Shown piece after piece: positions 1 to 5,387 of a DNA stretch of 8,468 bases. The notes under the pieces were generated by a model. That model was not told where the DNA came from. It saw only the letters and a program-made list of their open reading frames with translations, and ran no database searches. Source of the stretch: an uncultured Clostridia bacterium (GTDB taxonomy: Bacteria; Bacillota; Clostridia; Lachnospirales; Lachnospiraceae); the NCBI GenBank assembly GCA_947304065.1, contig CAMZAI010000122.1, forward strand, positions 1 to 8,468, in the 5' to 3' direction. A program made the translations under genes and the position numbers. How positions within the stretch are numbered: the first letter of the stretch is position 1; every line of letters begins with the position of its first letter.

Positions 1-656
1 AAATGGTCCAGTTTCTCAACCTTAAAGCGCTTCTCAAGGATCTTCGTCCATTCCTCGTCAGAGATCAGGCTGAGTCTCATAACACCGTCGTCGAAAAGGT
101 ATTTGTCGTCCTTTACGTCCAGGCCTCTCTCTTTCGCTGTCTCGGGCGCCATATAGAAATTCATTCCGATCACAGCCCTGCCGCCCTTCTTCAGTATGCG
201 CGCCGCATTGTCCAGAATGTCCTCCGCGATCTCAAGCGGGATAACGTCGATAACATTGCTGCAGAAGAATGCGTCGTAGCTCTCGTCGGGCTGTGCCGCG
301 AGCCATTTTTCATCGATAGCTTCCGCCTTCATAACATCCGCTACGCCAAAGATCTTTGCGTAAAGCTTCGCTACCTCGACAGCTTTCGGAGCCATATCTA
401 CAGCCGTAACGTCGGGGCATCCGAGCTTTGCCGCGGTCAGGGCTCCCCAGCCGTCTCCGCAGCCGTAATCAAGCATCCTGCCGTGTTTTGCAGCCTCTTC
501 GATCGCATCGAAGATCTTCTGTGAAGGCGCCATTTCCTTCCACTCGTTGCCTTCCACGGTCTCTTCCATCTCGCGCTTCTGCTCATCTGTCGCAGACAAT
601 GCGCTGTCCCAGAATGCGATCGCGTTCTCAAAATCTTTCTTCAATCCCTCATCCAT
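1..656 (-). CDS. Class I SAM-dependent methyltransferase, C-terminus cut by window edge
   Basis: Predicted Rossmann-fold methyltransferase (Methyltransf_11/25-like) that transfers a methyl group from S-adenosylmethionine to an unknown small molecule or macromolecule in the cytosol. 218 codons are visible, open to the left edge, so the stop lies outside; family members of about 220-260 residues mean little is missing. Motif I is DYGCGDGWG at residues 63-71 (the SAM-binding GxGxG loop). The acidic residue ending strand 2 is D87 in TAVDMA. A motif IV-like stretch, FFCSNVIDVIP, lies at about 130-140, followed by ILKKGGRAVIGMNF, the usual post-motif 'LKPGG' element. The ATG at 656 is preceded by GGGAGG at a good distance (665-670 on the plus strand). 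It is divergent from the TrmH-type gene and has its own TATAAT box. The substrate cannot be told from sequence; the N-terminal ~55 residues are acidic and helical with no recognised domain. Confidence 0.86.
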   Translation of the reverse strand, partial: MDEGLKKDFENAIAFWDSALSATDEQKREMEETVEGNEWKEMAPSQKIFDAIEEAAKHGRMLDYGCGDGWGALTAAKLGCPDVTAVDMAPKAVEVAKLYAKIFGVADVMKAEAIDEKWLAAQPDESYDAFFCSNVIDVIPLEIAEDILDNAARILKKGGRAVIGMNFYMAPETAKERGLDVKDDKYLFDDGVMRLSLISDEEWTKILEKRFKVEKLDH

Positions 657-673
657 ATTTAATTCCTCCCAAA

Positions 674-730
674 TTTGTCTTCCTGCCGCCCATGGTCTGC
701 CATGTCAATTCCCCGTTTCCGACAGACAAA
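674..730 (-). promoter_or_regulatory. Nested inverted repeats in the methyltransferase 5' leader
   Basis: In the predicted ~90-nt leader, TTTGTCT (674-680) pairs with AGACAAA (724-730) to make a 7-bp outer stem. It encloses a perfect 5-bp hairpin CATGG-TCTG-CCATG (691-704). The outer stem ends a few bases before the GGGAGG ribosome binding site, so folding could affect translation. It matches no riboswitch class I recognise. This rests on base pairing by eye only. Confidence 0.3.
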
Positions 731-746
731 CATTCCGTGCGGCGTT

Positions 747-776
747 CCTCACGATTATATCCGAAAAAACGTGAGG
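747..776. repeat. 7-bp inverted repeat, possible operator between divergent genes
   Basis: CCTCACG (747-753) and CGTGAGG (770-776) form a perfect inverted repeat separated by 16 bp, with no extension on either side. The left arm sits at the predicted start site of the minus-strand promoter and the right arm covers the expected -35 position of the plus-strand promoter. A dimeric regulator bound here could act on both genes. A 7-bp pair is not rare by chance in a 200-bp region, so the position rather than the match itself is the argument. Confidence 0.35.
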
Positions 777-782
777 TTGAAA
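754..782 (-). promoter_or_regulatory. Candidate promoter of the methyltransferase gene
   Basis: Read on the minus strand there is a perfect TATAAT (plus-strand 754-759). The -35 region 17 bp upstream (777-782) reads TTTCAA, a weak match to TTGACA. Transcription would start near 747, giving a leader of about 90 nt before the ATG at 656. The -10 is a direct observation; promoter activity is inferred. The weak -35 and the overlapping inverted repeat would fit a regulated promoter. Confidence 0.5.
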
Positions 783-786
783 GCTT

Positions 787-800
787 TTTATGCTAAAATC
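787..800 (+). promoter_or_regulatory. Extended -10 promoter of the TrmH-type gene
   Basis: TTTATGCTAAAATC holds an extended -10 element (TG at 791-792, TAAAAT at 794-799). No good -35 lies 17 bp upstream (GTGAGG at 771-776), as is usual for extended -10 promoters. Transcription would begin near 806, downstream of the in-frame ATG at 804, which argues for the later start at 855. The same 14-mer with one change occurs at 1779-1792. Confidence 0.6.
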
Positions 801-854
801 TTTATGAAAAGATTCCAATCCGGCAAAGGAGAATGCTTAAGAAGCGGTAAGATC

Positions 855-1736
855 ATGGAAATCATCAGGATAAGCGATCTGCATGACGGCAGACTTGAAA
901 TGTATACGGAACTCAACGAGGTTCAGCTGAAGCGCTATTACGAGCCCGCCGGCGGCGTATTCGTGGCCGAGACCGAGCTGGTGATCTCTCGCGCTCTTGC
1001 GGCGGGATGTAAGCCGATATCGTTCCTGGTCGAGGAGAAATGCTTCGAGGGCGGAACGCTGGGTGAGCTGCTGAATATGGCCGATTCGGCTTTCAAGGGT
1101 TCAGGCCCGATGGGCATTCGCCCGGTGGGCCCTGATCCCGACGCATCAGACACCTCTTCCCTTCCGGTATATGTCGCGCCTCTCGACGTGATAAACAGCC
1201 TCACAGGCTACAATCTGACCCGCGGCGTACTCTGCGCGATGCGGCGTCCCGAGCCTCGCCCTGCAGAATCCCTGCTCCGATACGGCACGCGTGTCTGCAT
1301 CCTTGAAGATGTGATGAATCCTACCAATGTCGGCGCCATTTTCCGTTCTGCCGCCGCGCTCGGAGTCGACGCAGTGCTTCTGACAGAGGGCTGTTCCGAT
1401 CCGCTCTACCGTCGCGCGGCACGCGTCTCGATGGGCACTGTTTTCTCGCTGCCATTTGCCTTTTTCGACAAAGGCTCCGACTATATGGACATCATCCGCA
1501 GGGAAGGCTATACGACCGTCTCAATGGCGCTTAAAGAAAATGCGGTACCGCTCTCATCCCCGCAGTTAAAGGGCCATGACCGTCTCGCGGTCATCTTCGG
1601 TACCGAGAGCACCGGAATAAAGGACGAAACCATTGCTGCTTCAGACTATACAGCGATCATCCCGATGCAGAACGGCGTGGATTCGCTGAACGTCGCCGCA
1701 GCATCGGCAGTCACTTTCTGGGAGCTGTGCAAATAA
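855..1736 (+). CDS. TrmH-family (SpoU/SPOUT) RNA methyltransferase
   Basis: Predicted SAM-dependent 2'-O-ribose methyltransferase acting on tRNA or rRNA. The protein is 293 residues from the ATG at 855. The SPOUT trefoil-knot motifs are all present: motif 1 NPTNVGAIFRSAAALG (N158, G160 and R164 being the family Asn, Gly and catalytic Arg), motif 2 IFGTESTGI with G249, E251 and G254, and motif 3 IIPMQNGVDSLNVAAA with S277 and N279. Residues 1-~110 form the substrate-binding N-terminal region typical of Firmicute members, beginning MEIIRISDL. In-frame upstream starts at 675 and 804 are less likely because the predicted transcript starts near 806 and family similarity begins at MEII. The RBS is not clear-cut: AAAGGAG at 825-831 is 23 nt away, and AAGCGG at 842-847 is weak but well spaced. 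The target nucleotide cannot be decided. It stands alone between its own promoter and the next gene's promoter. Confidence 0.94.
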   Translation: MEIIRISDLHDGRLEMYTELNEVQLKRYYEPAGGVFVAETELVISRALAAGCKPISFLVEEKCFEGGTLGELLNMADSAFKGSGPMGIRPVGPDPDASDTSSLPVYVAPLDVINSLTGYNLTRGVLCAMRRPEPRPAESLLRYGTRVCILEDVMNPTNVGAIFRSAAALGVDAVLLTEGCSDPLYRRAARVSMGTVFSLPFAFFDKGSDYMDIIRREGYTTVSMALKENAVPLSSPQLKGHDRLAVIFGTESTGIKDETIAASDYTAIIPMQNGVDSLNVAAASAVTFWELCK

Positions 1737-1750
1737 AACCGCGCTGTTTT

Positions 1751-1792
1751 TGCTCATTAATGCTCACATTTTATCGGATTTATGCTATAATC
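1751..1792 (+). promoter_or_regulatory. Extended -10 promoter with upstream direct repeat
   Basis: TTTATGCTATAATC at 1779-1792 contains a consensus TATAAT (1786-1791) with an extended TG (1783-1784). The -35 position is poor (CTCACA at 1763-1768). Just upstream, TGCTCA occurs twice (1751-1756 and 1761-1766), 10 bp apart, one helical turn, where an activator could bind. The start site would be near 1798, giving a leader of about 70 nt that includes a small CGCAG-TTTAT-CTGCG hairpin (1811-1825). Confidence 0.65.
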
Positions 1793-1868
1793 ACCTCGGG
1801 GTAAACAGATCGCAGTTTATCTGCGGGCAGTGACATATCACCGAATCTAAAAGAGAAGGAGAATGGAA

Positions 1869-2261
1869 ATGCAGGAAGTATATGATTTTTTAAAGAAATG
1901 CGGAACCTATTATCTCGCAACGGTTGAGGGCGACCAGCCCAGAGTACGTCCTTTCGGAACTGTTGCCATCTTCGACGGCAAGCTCTATATCCAGACAGGC
2001 AAGGTAAAGCCCGTATCAAAGCAGCTTCACGCCAATCCCAAAGCAGAGATCTGCGGCTTTATGGACGGCCAGTGGATCCGTGTGAGCGGCAAGCTCATCG
2101 CAGACGAGCGCATCGAAGCCAAGAAGCACATGCTCGACGATTATCCCCAGCTCCGCGGGATGTACAACGAGAACGATGACAATACCGAGGTCCTCTACTT
2201 CGAGGACGCCGTAGCGGTATTCAGCTCGTTCGGCGGCGCACCCAGAGAAGTAAGATTCTGA
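1869..2261 (+). CDS. Pyridoxamine 5'-phosphate oxidase-like (FMN split-barrel) protein
   Basis: Small flavin-binding split-barrel protein of 130 residues, in the group often annotated as 'pyridoxamine 5'-phosphate oxidase family' and related to NimA-type proteins. These bind FMN (some bind F420 or haem) as dimers in the cytosol; most members do not make pyridoxal phosphate and their substrates are unknown. Supporting sequence: TYYLATVEGDQPRVRPFGT at residues 13-31, with R25 and R27-P28 as the flavin-phosphate contact region, then KLYIQTGK at 38-45, and the barrel strands AEICGF and WIRVSGK. The N-terminal FLKKCGTYYLAT is typical of clostridial members. Start choice: AAGGAG at 1856-1861 is only 1 nt from the ATG at 1863 but 7 nt from the ATG at 1869, so the latter is preferred; using 1863 would add two residues. 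It is a single-gene unit with its own promoter and a strong terminator. Confidence 0.92.
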   Translation: MQEVYDFLKKCGTYYLATVEGDQPRVRPFGTVAIFDGKLYIQTGKVKPVSKQLHANPKAEICGFMDGQWIRVSGKLIADERIEAKKHMLDDYPQLRGMYNENDDNTEVLYFEDAVAVFSSFGGAPREVRF

Positions 2262-2267
2262 CAGCAC

Positions 2268-2298
2268 AAAGGAGGCGACAGCAATCGCCTCCTTTTTT
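2268..2298 (+). terminator. Rho-independent terminator after the split-barrel gene
   Basis: GGAGGCGA (2271-2278) pairs perfectly with TCGCCTCC (2285-2292) around a CAGCAA loop, followed by six T residues (2293-2298). Three A residues before the stem can pair with the first Ts. It starts 7 nt after the stop codon. On the minus strand the same hairpin is followed only by TTTGTG, so it may weakly help end the convergent acyltransferase operon. Confidence 0.93.
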
Positions 2299-2305
2299 AA
2301 GCATC

Positions 2306-2321
2306 ATCGGTCATCGCCGAT
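2306..2321 (-). repeat. Small hairpin downstream of the acyltransferase gene
   Basis: ATCGG (2306-2310) and CCGAT (2317-2321) form a 5-bp stem with a 6-nt loop between the two convergent genes. It lacks a following T-run on the minus strand, so it is not a standard terminator; with the adjacent stem at 2271-2292 it may still mark the 3' end of the minus-strand operon. Confidence 0.25.
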
Positions 2322-2350
2322 ATCCACTCGATCTCATCCGCTTACACAAG

Positions 2351-3505
2351 CTATTGATTTCTCTGTTGTTTCAGTAACTTGCCTATCAGCGCCCGCAGCA
2401 GGACAGCCCCGGCAATACCGAGTACAAAGACCACTGCCACGAAAAGCAGCTGGTTCTTTATGTGGTAGAGAGGCTTTAATGTGCCCGTAAACTTAAAGCA
2501 GAACAATTCTACGAACAGTCCATGGATCAGGTAGAATTCCAGTGTTATCTTGCCCATAAACTTAAGGAATCCGTTGCCGATCCTGACTTTCATGCCCAAA
2601 AGGAAGGATAAGAATACGACCGCCGAGGAATAGAGTATGTCTCCGGACAGAGTGAGCCGCCTTCTGAGTATAGTGTCGGGAGCGCCCCAGTTTTCCCCGT
2701 AGTATGAGAAGGCGCTTCTCGCATACTGCCAGAATTTATGCCCTCCGAATACCAGGGCTGCGCCCGCGATCAGATAGACAATATAGTATTTTTTGATATG
2801 CGGTACGATCCGATCCTCGAACATGGCAAAGAATACTCCGACAGGGAAGAGATGAATGGAGTTATACCACCACTCTCCGGTTATCCACCAGTCATTATGG
2901 TTGATCGCCGTACCCAGAAGCTGGTAAGCAACGGTAAATGCAAAAACGATGGCTAGCGCGAGCTTTTCATTCCTGCAGTATTTGAACGCAAGATAGAAGC
3001 ACAGATAGAAAAACGGGATTATGCATACATACCATCCGTTGGGATTGCAAAGCTTGATCCCGCTCAGATAATAAAAGAGCTGTTTCCCGCTGATCTTCTC
3101 GCCCAGAAGATACCTGCAGGGAAGGTAGAGCCATGTGACAATATAACCCAATACCACAACCGGTACTATGCGTTTGAAGAAATAACCCTTATTAAGGTAA
3201 CCGGGTTTGGTCTTGAAGCTCTTGTACAGTCCGTAGCCGGAACAGAATGTGAAGAACGTGACCAGAACAAAGCCTATCTCCACAAACATATCCAGACCGC
3301 CGATATAGTATTTCTTATCTATCCAGGACGCGCTGGTCTTCTGCCCGCAATGGTGAAACATGATGAGCAGCGCCACGAACCCCTGCATGGCCTTCATCTG
3401 TCTCAGCGAAAAAGCCTCTTCATTGAACGCTCCCGGCTTGCTCACCTTTGCGCCCCAAAAAAGAACAACAAGTAAAATGGGATAAACTATGTATATCAGC
3501 TGCAT
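2351..3505 (-). CDS. Acyltransferase family 3 (OafA/YrhL-like) integral membrane protein
   Basis: Predicted multi-pass membrane O-acyltransferase of 384 residues that would move acetyl or another acyl group onto a surface polysaccharide, peptidoglycan or lipid. About ten hydrophobic segments are visible, starting at residues 2-17, then ~42-52, 72-90, 110-127, 158-175, 180-198, 215-229, 239-255, 288-304 and 350-372. Family landmarks: LLIMFHH with H51/H52 at the end of helix 2, CSGYGLYKSF at 88-97, FFKRIVPVVVLGYI at 109-122, NGWYVCIIPFFYLCFYL at 156-172, and ITLEFYLIHGLFVE at 320-333. One oddity is that the arginine of the usual R-x10-H signature is not where expected (M40/Q41; the nearest basic residue is K38). 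The ATG at 3505 has AAAGGAA about 7 nt upstream. It is the last gene of a tight operon, 32 bp after the deoxyribosyltransferase-like gene. The acceptor is unknown. Confidence 0.87.
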   Translation of the reverse strand: MQLIYIVYPILLVVLFWGAKVSKPGAFNEEAFSLRQMKAMQGFVALLIMFHHCGQKTSASWIDKKYYIGGLDMFVEIGFVLVTFFTFCSGYGLYKSFKTKPGYLNKGYFFKRIVPVVVLGYIVTWLYLPCRYLLGEKISGKQLFYYLSGIKLCNPNGWYVCIIPFFYLCFYLAFKYCRNEKLALAIVFAFTVAYQLLGTAINHNDWWITGEWWYNSIHLFPVGVFFAMFEDRIVPHIKKYYIVYLIAGAALVFGGHKFWQYARSAFSYYGENWGAPDTILRRRLTLSGDILYSSAVVFLSFLLGMKVRIGNGFLKFMGKITLEFYLIHGLFVELFCFKFTGTLKPLYHIKNQLLFVAVVFVLGIAGAVLLRALIGKLLKQQRNQ

Positions 3506-3537
3506 AACTGTGTTCCTTTGTAATTAGTCTGTTGTTT

Positions 3538-3978
3538 TCAGGTCAGGGTCGTTCTGCACTTGTCCGGTACTGCTGCCCCGGGCTTGATGTAGTCTCCTAT
3601 GTTGTCAACCAGTTCTTTTTCCGTCGTATTTCTGAACACTGTGCAGCCGCAGAATGTCATCAGACTGGTGGACTCCTCCGTTATCTGGAATACAAATACG
3701 CGCTTGCCTTTTGCATAAGAGTATCCCTGTTCCCAGTTGGTTCCTGCCGAACTGATCCGGCCGGGAGAGATCACGATCACCGTATCCGAGCCGTCCAGGG
3801 CTTTTATATCACTATCAAAGACCATTTTGGCCCAGTCTTCCTGCGAGTAATCCCATGCGTTTTCGATCTTCAGTTCAAAAGGGCAATACACCGTTTCACC
3901 GAGTTCCCTTAGTTTGCCCGCGATCTTTCTCATGAATGTTCTGTGCTCCGATGAGCACGAACCTGCAAGATATATCAT
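3538..3978 (-). CDS. Nucleoside 2-deoxyribosyltransferase-like protein
   Basis: Protein of 146 residues with the small alpha/beta fold of the nucleoside 2-deoxyribosyltransferase family (PF05014), whose studied members swap purine or pyrimidine bases on 2'-deoxyribose, or hydrolyse (deoxy)nucleoside monophosphates, in the cytosol. Visible landmarks: MIYLAGSCSSE at 1-11 (first strand and nucleotide loop, Y3), VYCPFELK at 30-37, FDSDIKALDGSDTVIVI at 54-70 (D57 matching the family Asp), and SSAGTNWEQGYSYAKGKRV at 76-94 with E83 as the expected nucleophile. The position matching D92 of the Lactobacillus leichmannii enzyme appears to be S77 (alignment from memory), so substrate or activity may differ. 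The ATG at 3978 is chosen because AAAAGGAG (3986-3993) lies 7 nt upstream; a GTG at 3996 overlaps that RBS region. It begins 21 bp after the transglutaminase gene. TIR-like or other NAD-handling relatives share this fold, so the exact reaction is uncertain. Confidence 0.84.
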   Translation of the reverse strand: MIYLAGSCSSEHRTFMRKIAGKLRELGETVYCPFELKIENAWDYSQEDWAKMVFDSDIKALDGSDTVIVISPGRISSAGTNWEQGYSYAKGKRVFVFQITEESTSLMTFCGCTVFRNTTEKELVDNIGDYIKPGAAVPDKCRTTLT

Positions 3979-3985
3979 GGCGGTT

Positions 3986-3993
3986 CTCCTTTT
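3986..3993 (-). promoter_or_regulatory. Ribosome binding site that fixes the deoxyribosyltransferase-like start
   Basis: On the minus strand AAAAGGAG precedes the ATG at 3978 by 7 nt. The alternative GTG start at 3996 would make the RBS part of the coding sequence, so the shorter protein is preferred. Confidence 0.8.
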
Positions 3994-3999
3994 CACCGT

Positions 4000-5238
4000 T
4001 CAGTTCGATTCTTCCATATGCCCTACTGCATAGAATTCTTTTTCACCGAGGAAATTTCCTGATTTGTCGGTGATATACTTTCTCGACAACTTGCCGTCAT
4101 GGACTGTCAACGTTTCATCATACGTCACATCCGCATATTTCCATTCGCCGTCATACAGGAACCTGAGCCACATATGTCCCGGGCCCGTAACCGGCTCGGC
4201 ATCAACGCCGATGTACTCCAGCATCATTTTAAATGTCATCGCATAGCCGTCGCAAACGGCTTTGCCCGACTCGATAAATCCCACGATGGAGTGCGAGTTC
4301 GGTCCTCCGGAAGTATCATAGCTGAAATGATCAATAAGATAATCATGGCATGCGATGATCTTATCTTTGAGCGTTTTCTTTCCTTTGATCGCCTCATCCG
4401 TCATACGCTTGGCTTCTTTTGCGTATTTAAGCGTGTCTTCGCCGGCATTGTCCGCGACTTCGGGGTCGATGAGCGCTCTTTCCGCCATATATGAGATATT
4501 GTAATCCGGCGTAATACTTACCTCCCATGTGCCGGCCTCGCTGCCGGTTGAGAAGCTGCTGTTCACCTGTGTACTTATCTTTCGGAACAATCCTCTGAGG
4601 TTACCGTGAAGCTCATCCAAGAAATCTTCAGGTATAACGCATTCCAGATTGAGCAGATGCTCGGCGCAGTACTTCTCCGCCGCATGTATATCGTCCATGT
4701 TGTCGATATACATGCCTGCCGTGTAAACGAAGTCTTTTTCCGCAGATACCGGCTGCTCACCGGCCGCAGGGTCATCTGTCTTTCCGCTTTCGGCAGGAGC
4801 ACCGGTATCATTGCCGGCAGGTGACGAGCCGGTATCCGCTGTATTTCCTGTATCCCCTGTATTACCTGCATTCGGAGTTTTCACCGTCACCTTGCATTTA
4901 AGGGTCTTCGTCGTTCCGTCAGCCAGCCTGATCACAGCCGAAACCGTCGCCTTCCCTGCTGAAACAGCGGTTATGGTGCCGGTCTTCTTCCCAACCTTAG
5001 CGACAGACTTTTTGCCGGATTTATATTTGACAAGCTTAGCGCCTTCGGGCATGCCCTTGATCTTAAGCTTGTATGTGCCGCCCTTTTCAAGCGTTACCTT
5101 CTTTTTGTTCAGTTTGAGGGTCGCCGCCTCCGCAGCCACGGTGTCCGGCATCAGTCCGTGCAGGATCCCCGCATTGCCGAATACCAGCGCTCCTGCGAAC
5201 AGAAGCAGCACTAACGTATACCTGATCAGTCTTTTCAA
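4000..5238 (-). CDS. Secreted Big2-domain protein with transglutaminase-like cysteine peptidase domain
   Basis: Predicted exported protein of 412 residues. Residues 1-~38 are a signal peptide: basic KRLIR, a hydrophobic core, and a likely cleavage at VAAEA-ATLKLN. A bacterial Ig-like group 2 domain follows (about 40-118: strands LKLNKKKVTLEKG and KSVAKVGKKTGTITAVSAG). Then comes a low-complexity Gly/Thr/Asn/Asp/Pro linker (about 119-165), and a transglutaminase-like domain in the C-terminal half. Its catalytic triad is visible as C329 in GKAVCDGYA, H355 in GHMW and D370 in YADVTYDE, with normal spacing. Such domains hydrolyse or transfer at peptide bonds and are common in clostridial cell-surface proteins; the substrate here is unknown. 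Translation probably starts at the TTG at 5238, because AGGAGG lies 8 nt upstream; an in-frame TTG at 5256 lies before that RBS. It heads the probable operon with the deoxyribosyltransferase-like and acyltransferase genes. Confidence 0.92.
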   Translation of the reverse strand: MKRLIRYTLVLLLFAGALVFGNAGILHGLMPDTVAAEAATLKLNKKKVTLEKGGTYKLKIKGMPEGAKLVKYKSGKKSVAKVGKKTGTITAVSAGKATVSAVIRLADGTTKTLKCKVTVKTPNAGNTGDTGNTADTGSSPAGNDTGAPAESGKTDDPAAGEQPVSAEKDFVYTAGMYIDNMDDIHAAEKYCAEHLLNLECVIPEDFLDELHGNLRGLFRKISTQVNSSFSTGSEAGTWEVSITPDYNISYMAERALIDPEVADNAGEDTLKYAKEAKRMTDEAIKGKKTLKDKIIACHDYLIDHFSYDTSGGPNSHSIVGFIESGKAVCDGYAMTFKMMLEYIGVDAEPVTGPGHMWLRFLYDGEWKYADVTYDETLTVHDGKLSRKYITDKSGNFLGEKEFYAVGHMEESN

Positions 5239-5246
5239 GATACTTA

Positions 5247-5252
5247 CCTCCT
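5247..5252 (-). promoter_or_regulatory. AGGAGG ribosome binding site for a TTG start
   Basis: A perfect AGGAGG on the minus strand lies 8 nt before the TTG at 5236-5238. It decides the start: the signal peptide then begins directly with fMet-Lys-Arg-Leu-Ile-Arg. Confidence 0.85.
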
Positions 5253-5254
5253 GC

Positions 5255-5280
5255 AAAAACAGCGGACAAACCGTTCCGCT
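5255..5280 (-). terminator. Terminator-like hairpin just before the transglutaminase gene RBS
   Basis: On the minus strand AGCGGA (5275-5280) pairs with TCCGCT (5261-5266) around an 8-nt loop; one base later come five T residues (5255-5259). This resembles a short rho-independent terminator. It could end the upstream phosphoesterase transcript or act as an attenuator, because the next gene's RBS starts only 2 nt beyond the T-run, leaving no room for a promoter between them. The six-bp stem is modest. Confidence 0.4.
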
Positions 5281-5289
5281 TTTCCCTTA

Positions 5290-5318
5290 AGCTTACACGA
5301 TTTATCCGCTTTGTTCAA
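5290..5318 (-). promoter_or_regulatory. Weak candidate promoter of the transglutaminase operon
   Basis: Minus strand TTGAAC (5313-5318) and TAAGCT (5290-5295) are 17 bp apart. Four of six bases match the -35 consensus and three of six the -10, so this is only a candidate. If used, the start site near 5283 would place the hairpin at 5255-5280 at the very 5' end of the mRNA. No better promoter is seen in the 149-bp gap between the two genes. Confidence 0.25.
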
Positions 5319-5387
5319 TACCTGACGCCTATTCGTCCGTTTCCCCGGTCTCTGCGCTAAACGCTTTCCGCCGGCATATCTCCTCCC

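Noticed and set aside
3..524. 173-codon plus-strand open frame at the left edge
   Set aside because: The opposite strand encodes a methyltransferase with GxGxG and later motifs; the plus frame shows nothing recognisable.
675..854. N-terminal extension of the TrmH-type protein from starts at 675 or 804
   Set aside because: It would run through the divergent promoters; the extended -10 at 787-800 places the transcript start after 804, and family similarity starts at residue 855.
1729..1753. Possible terminator after the TrmH-type gene (AAAAC-CGCGCT-GTTTTT)
   Set aside because: The stem is five base pairs and mostly A-T; too weak to call, though the T-run is suggestive.
3979..3996. Small CGGT/ACCG stem around the deoxyribosyltransferase-like RBS
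   Set aside because: Only four base pairs with a 10-nt loop; easily expected by chance.
4811..5290. 159-codon plus-strand open frame over the Big2/signal peptide region
   Set aside because: It is antisense to a clear signal peptide and Ig-like domain and has no family likeness; its hydrophobicity reflects the opposite strand.
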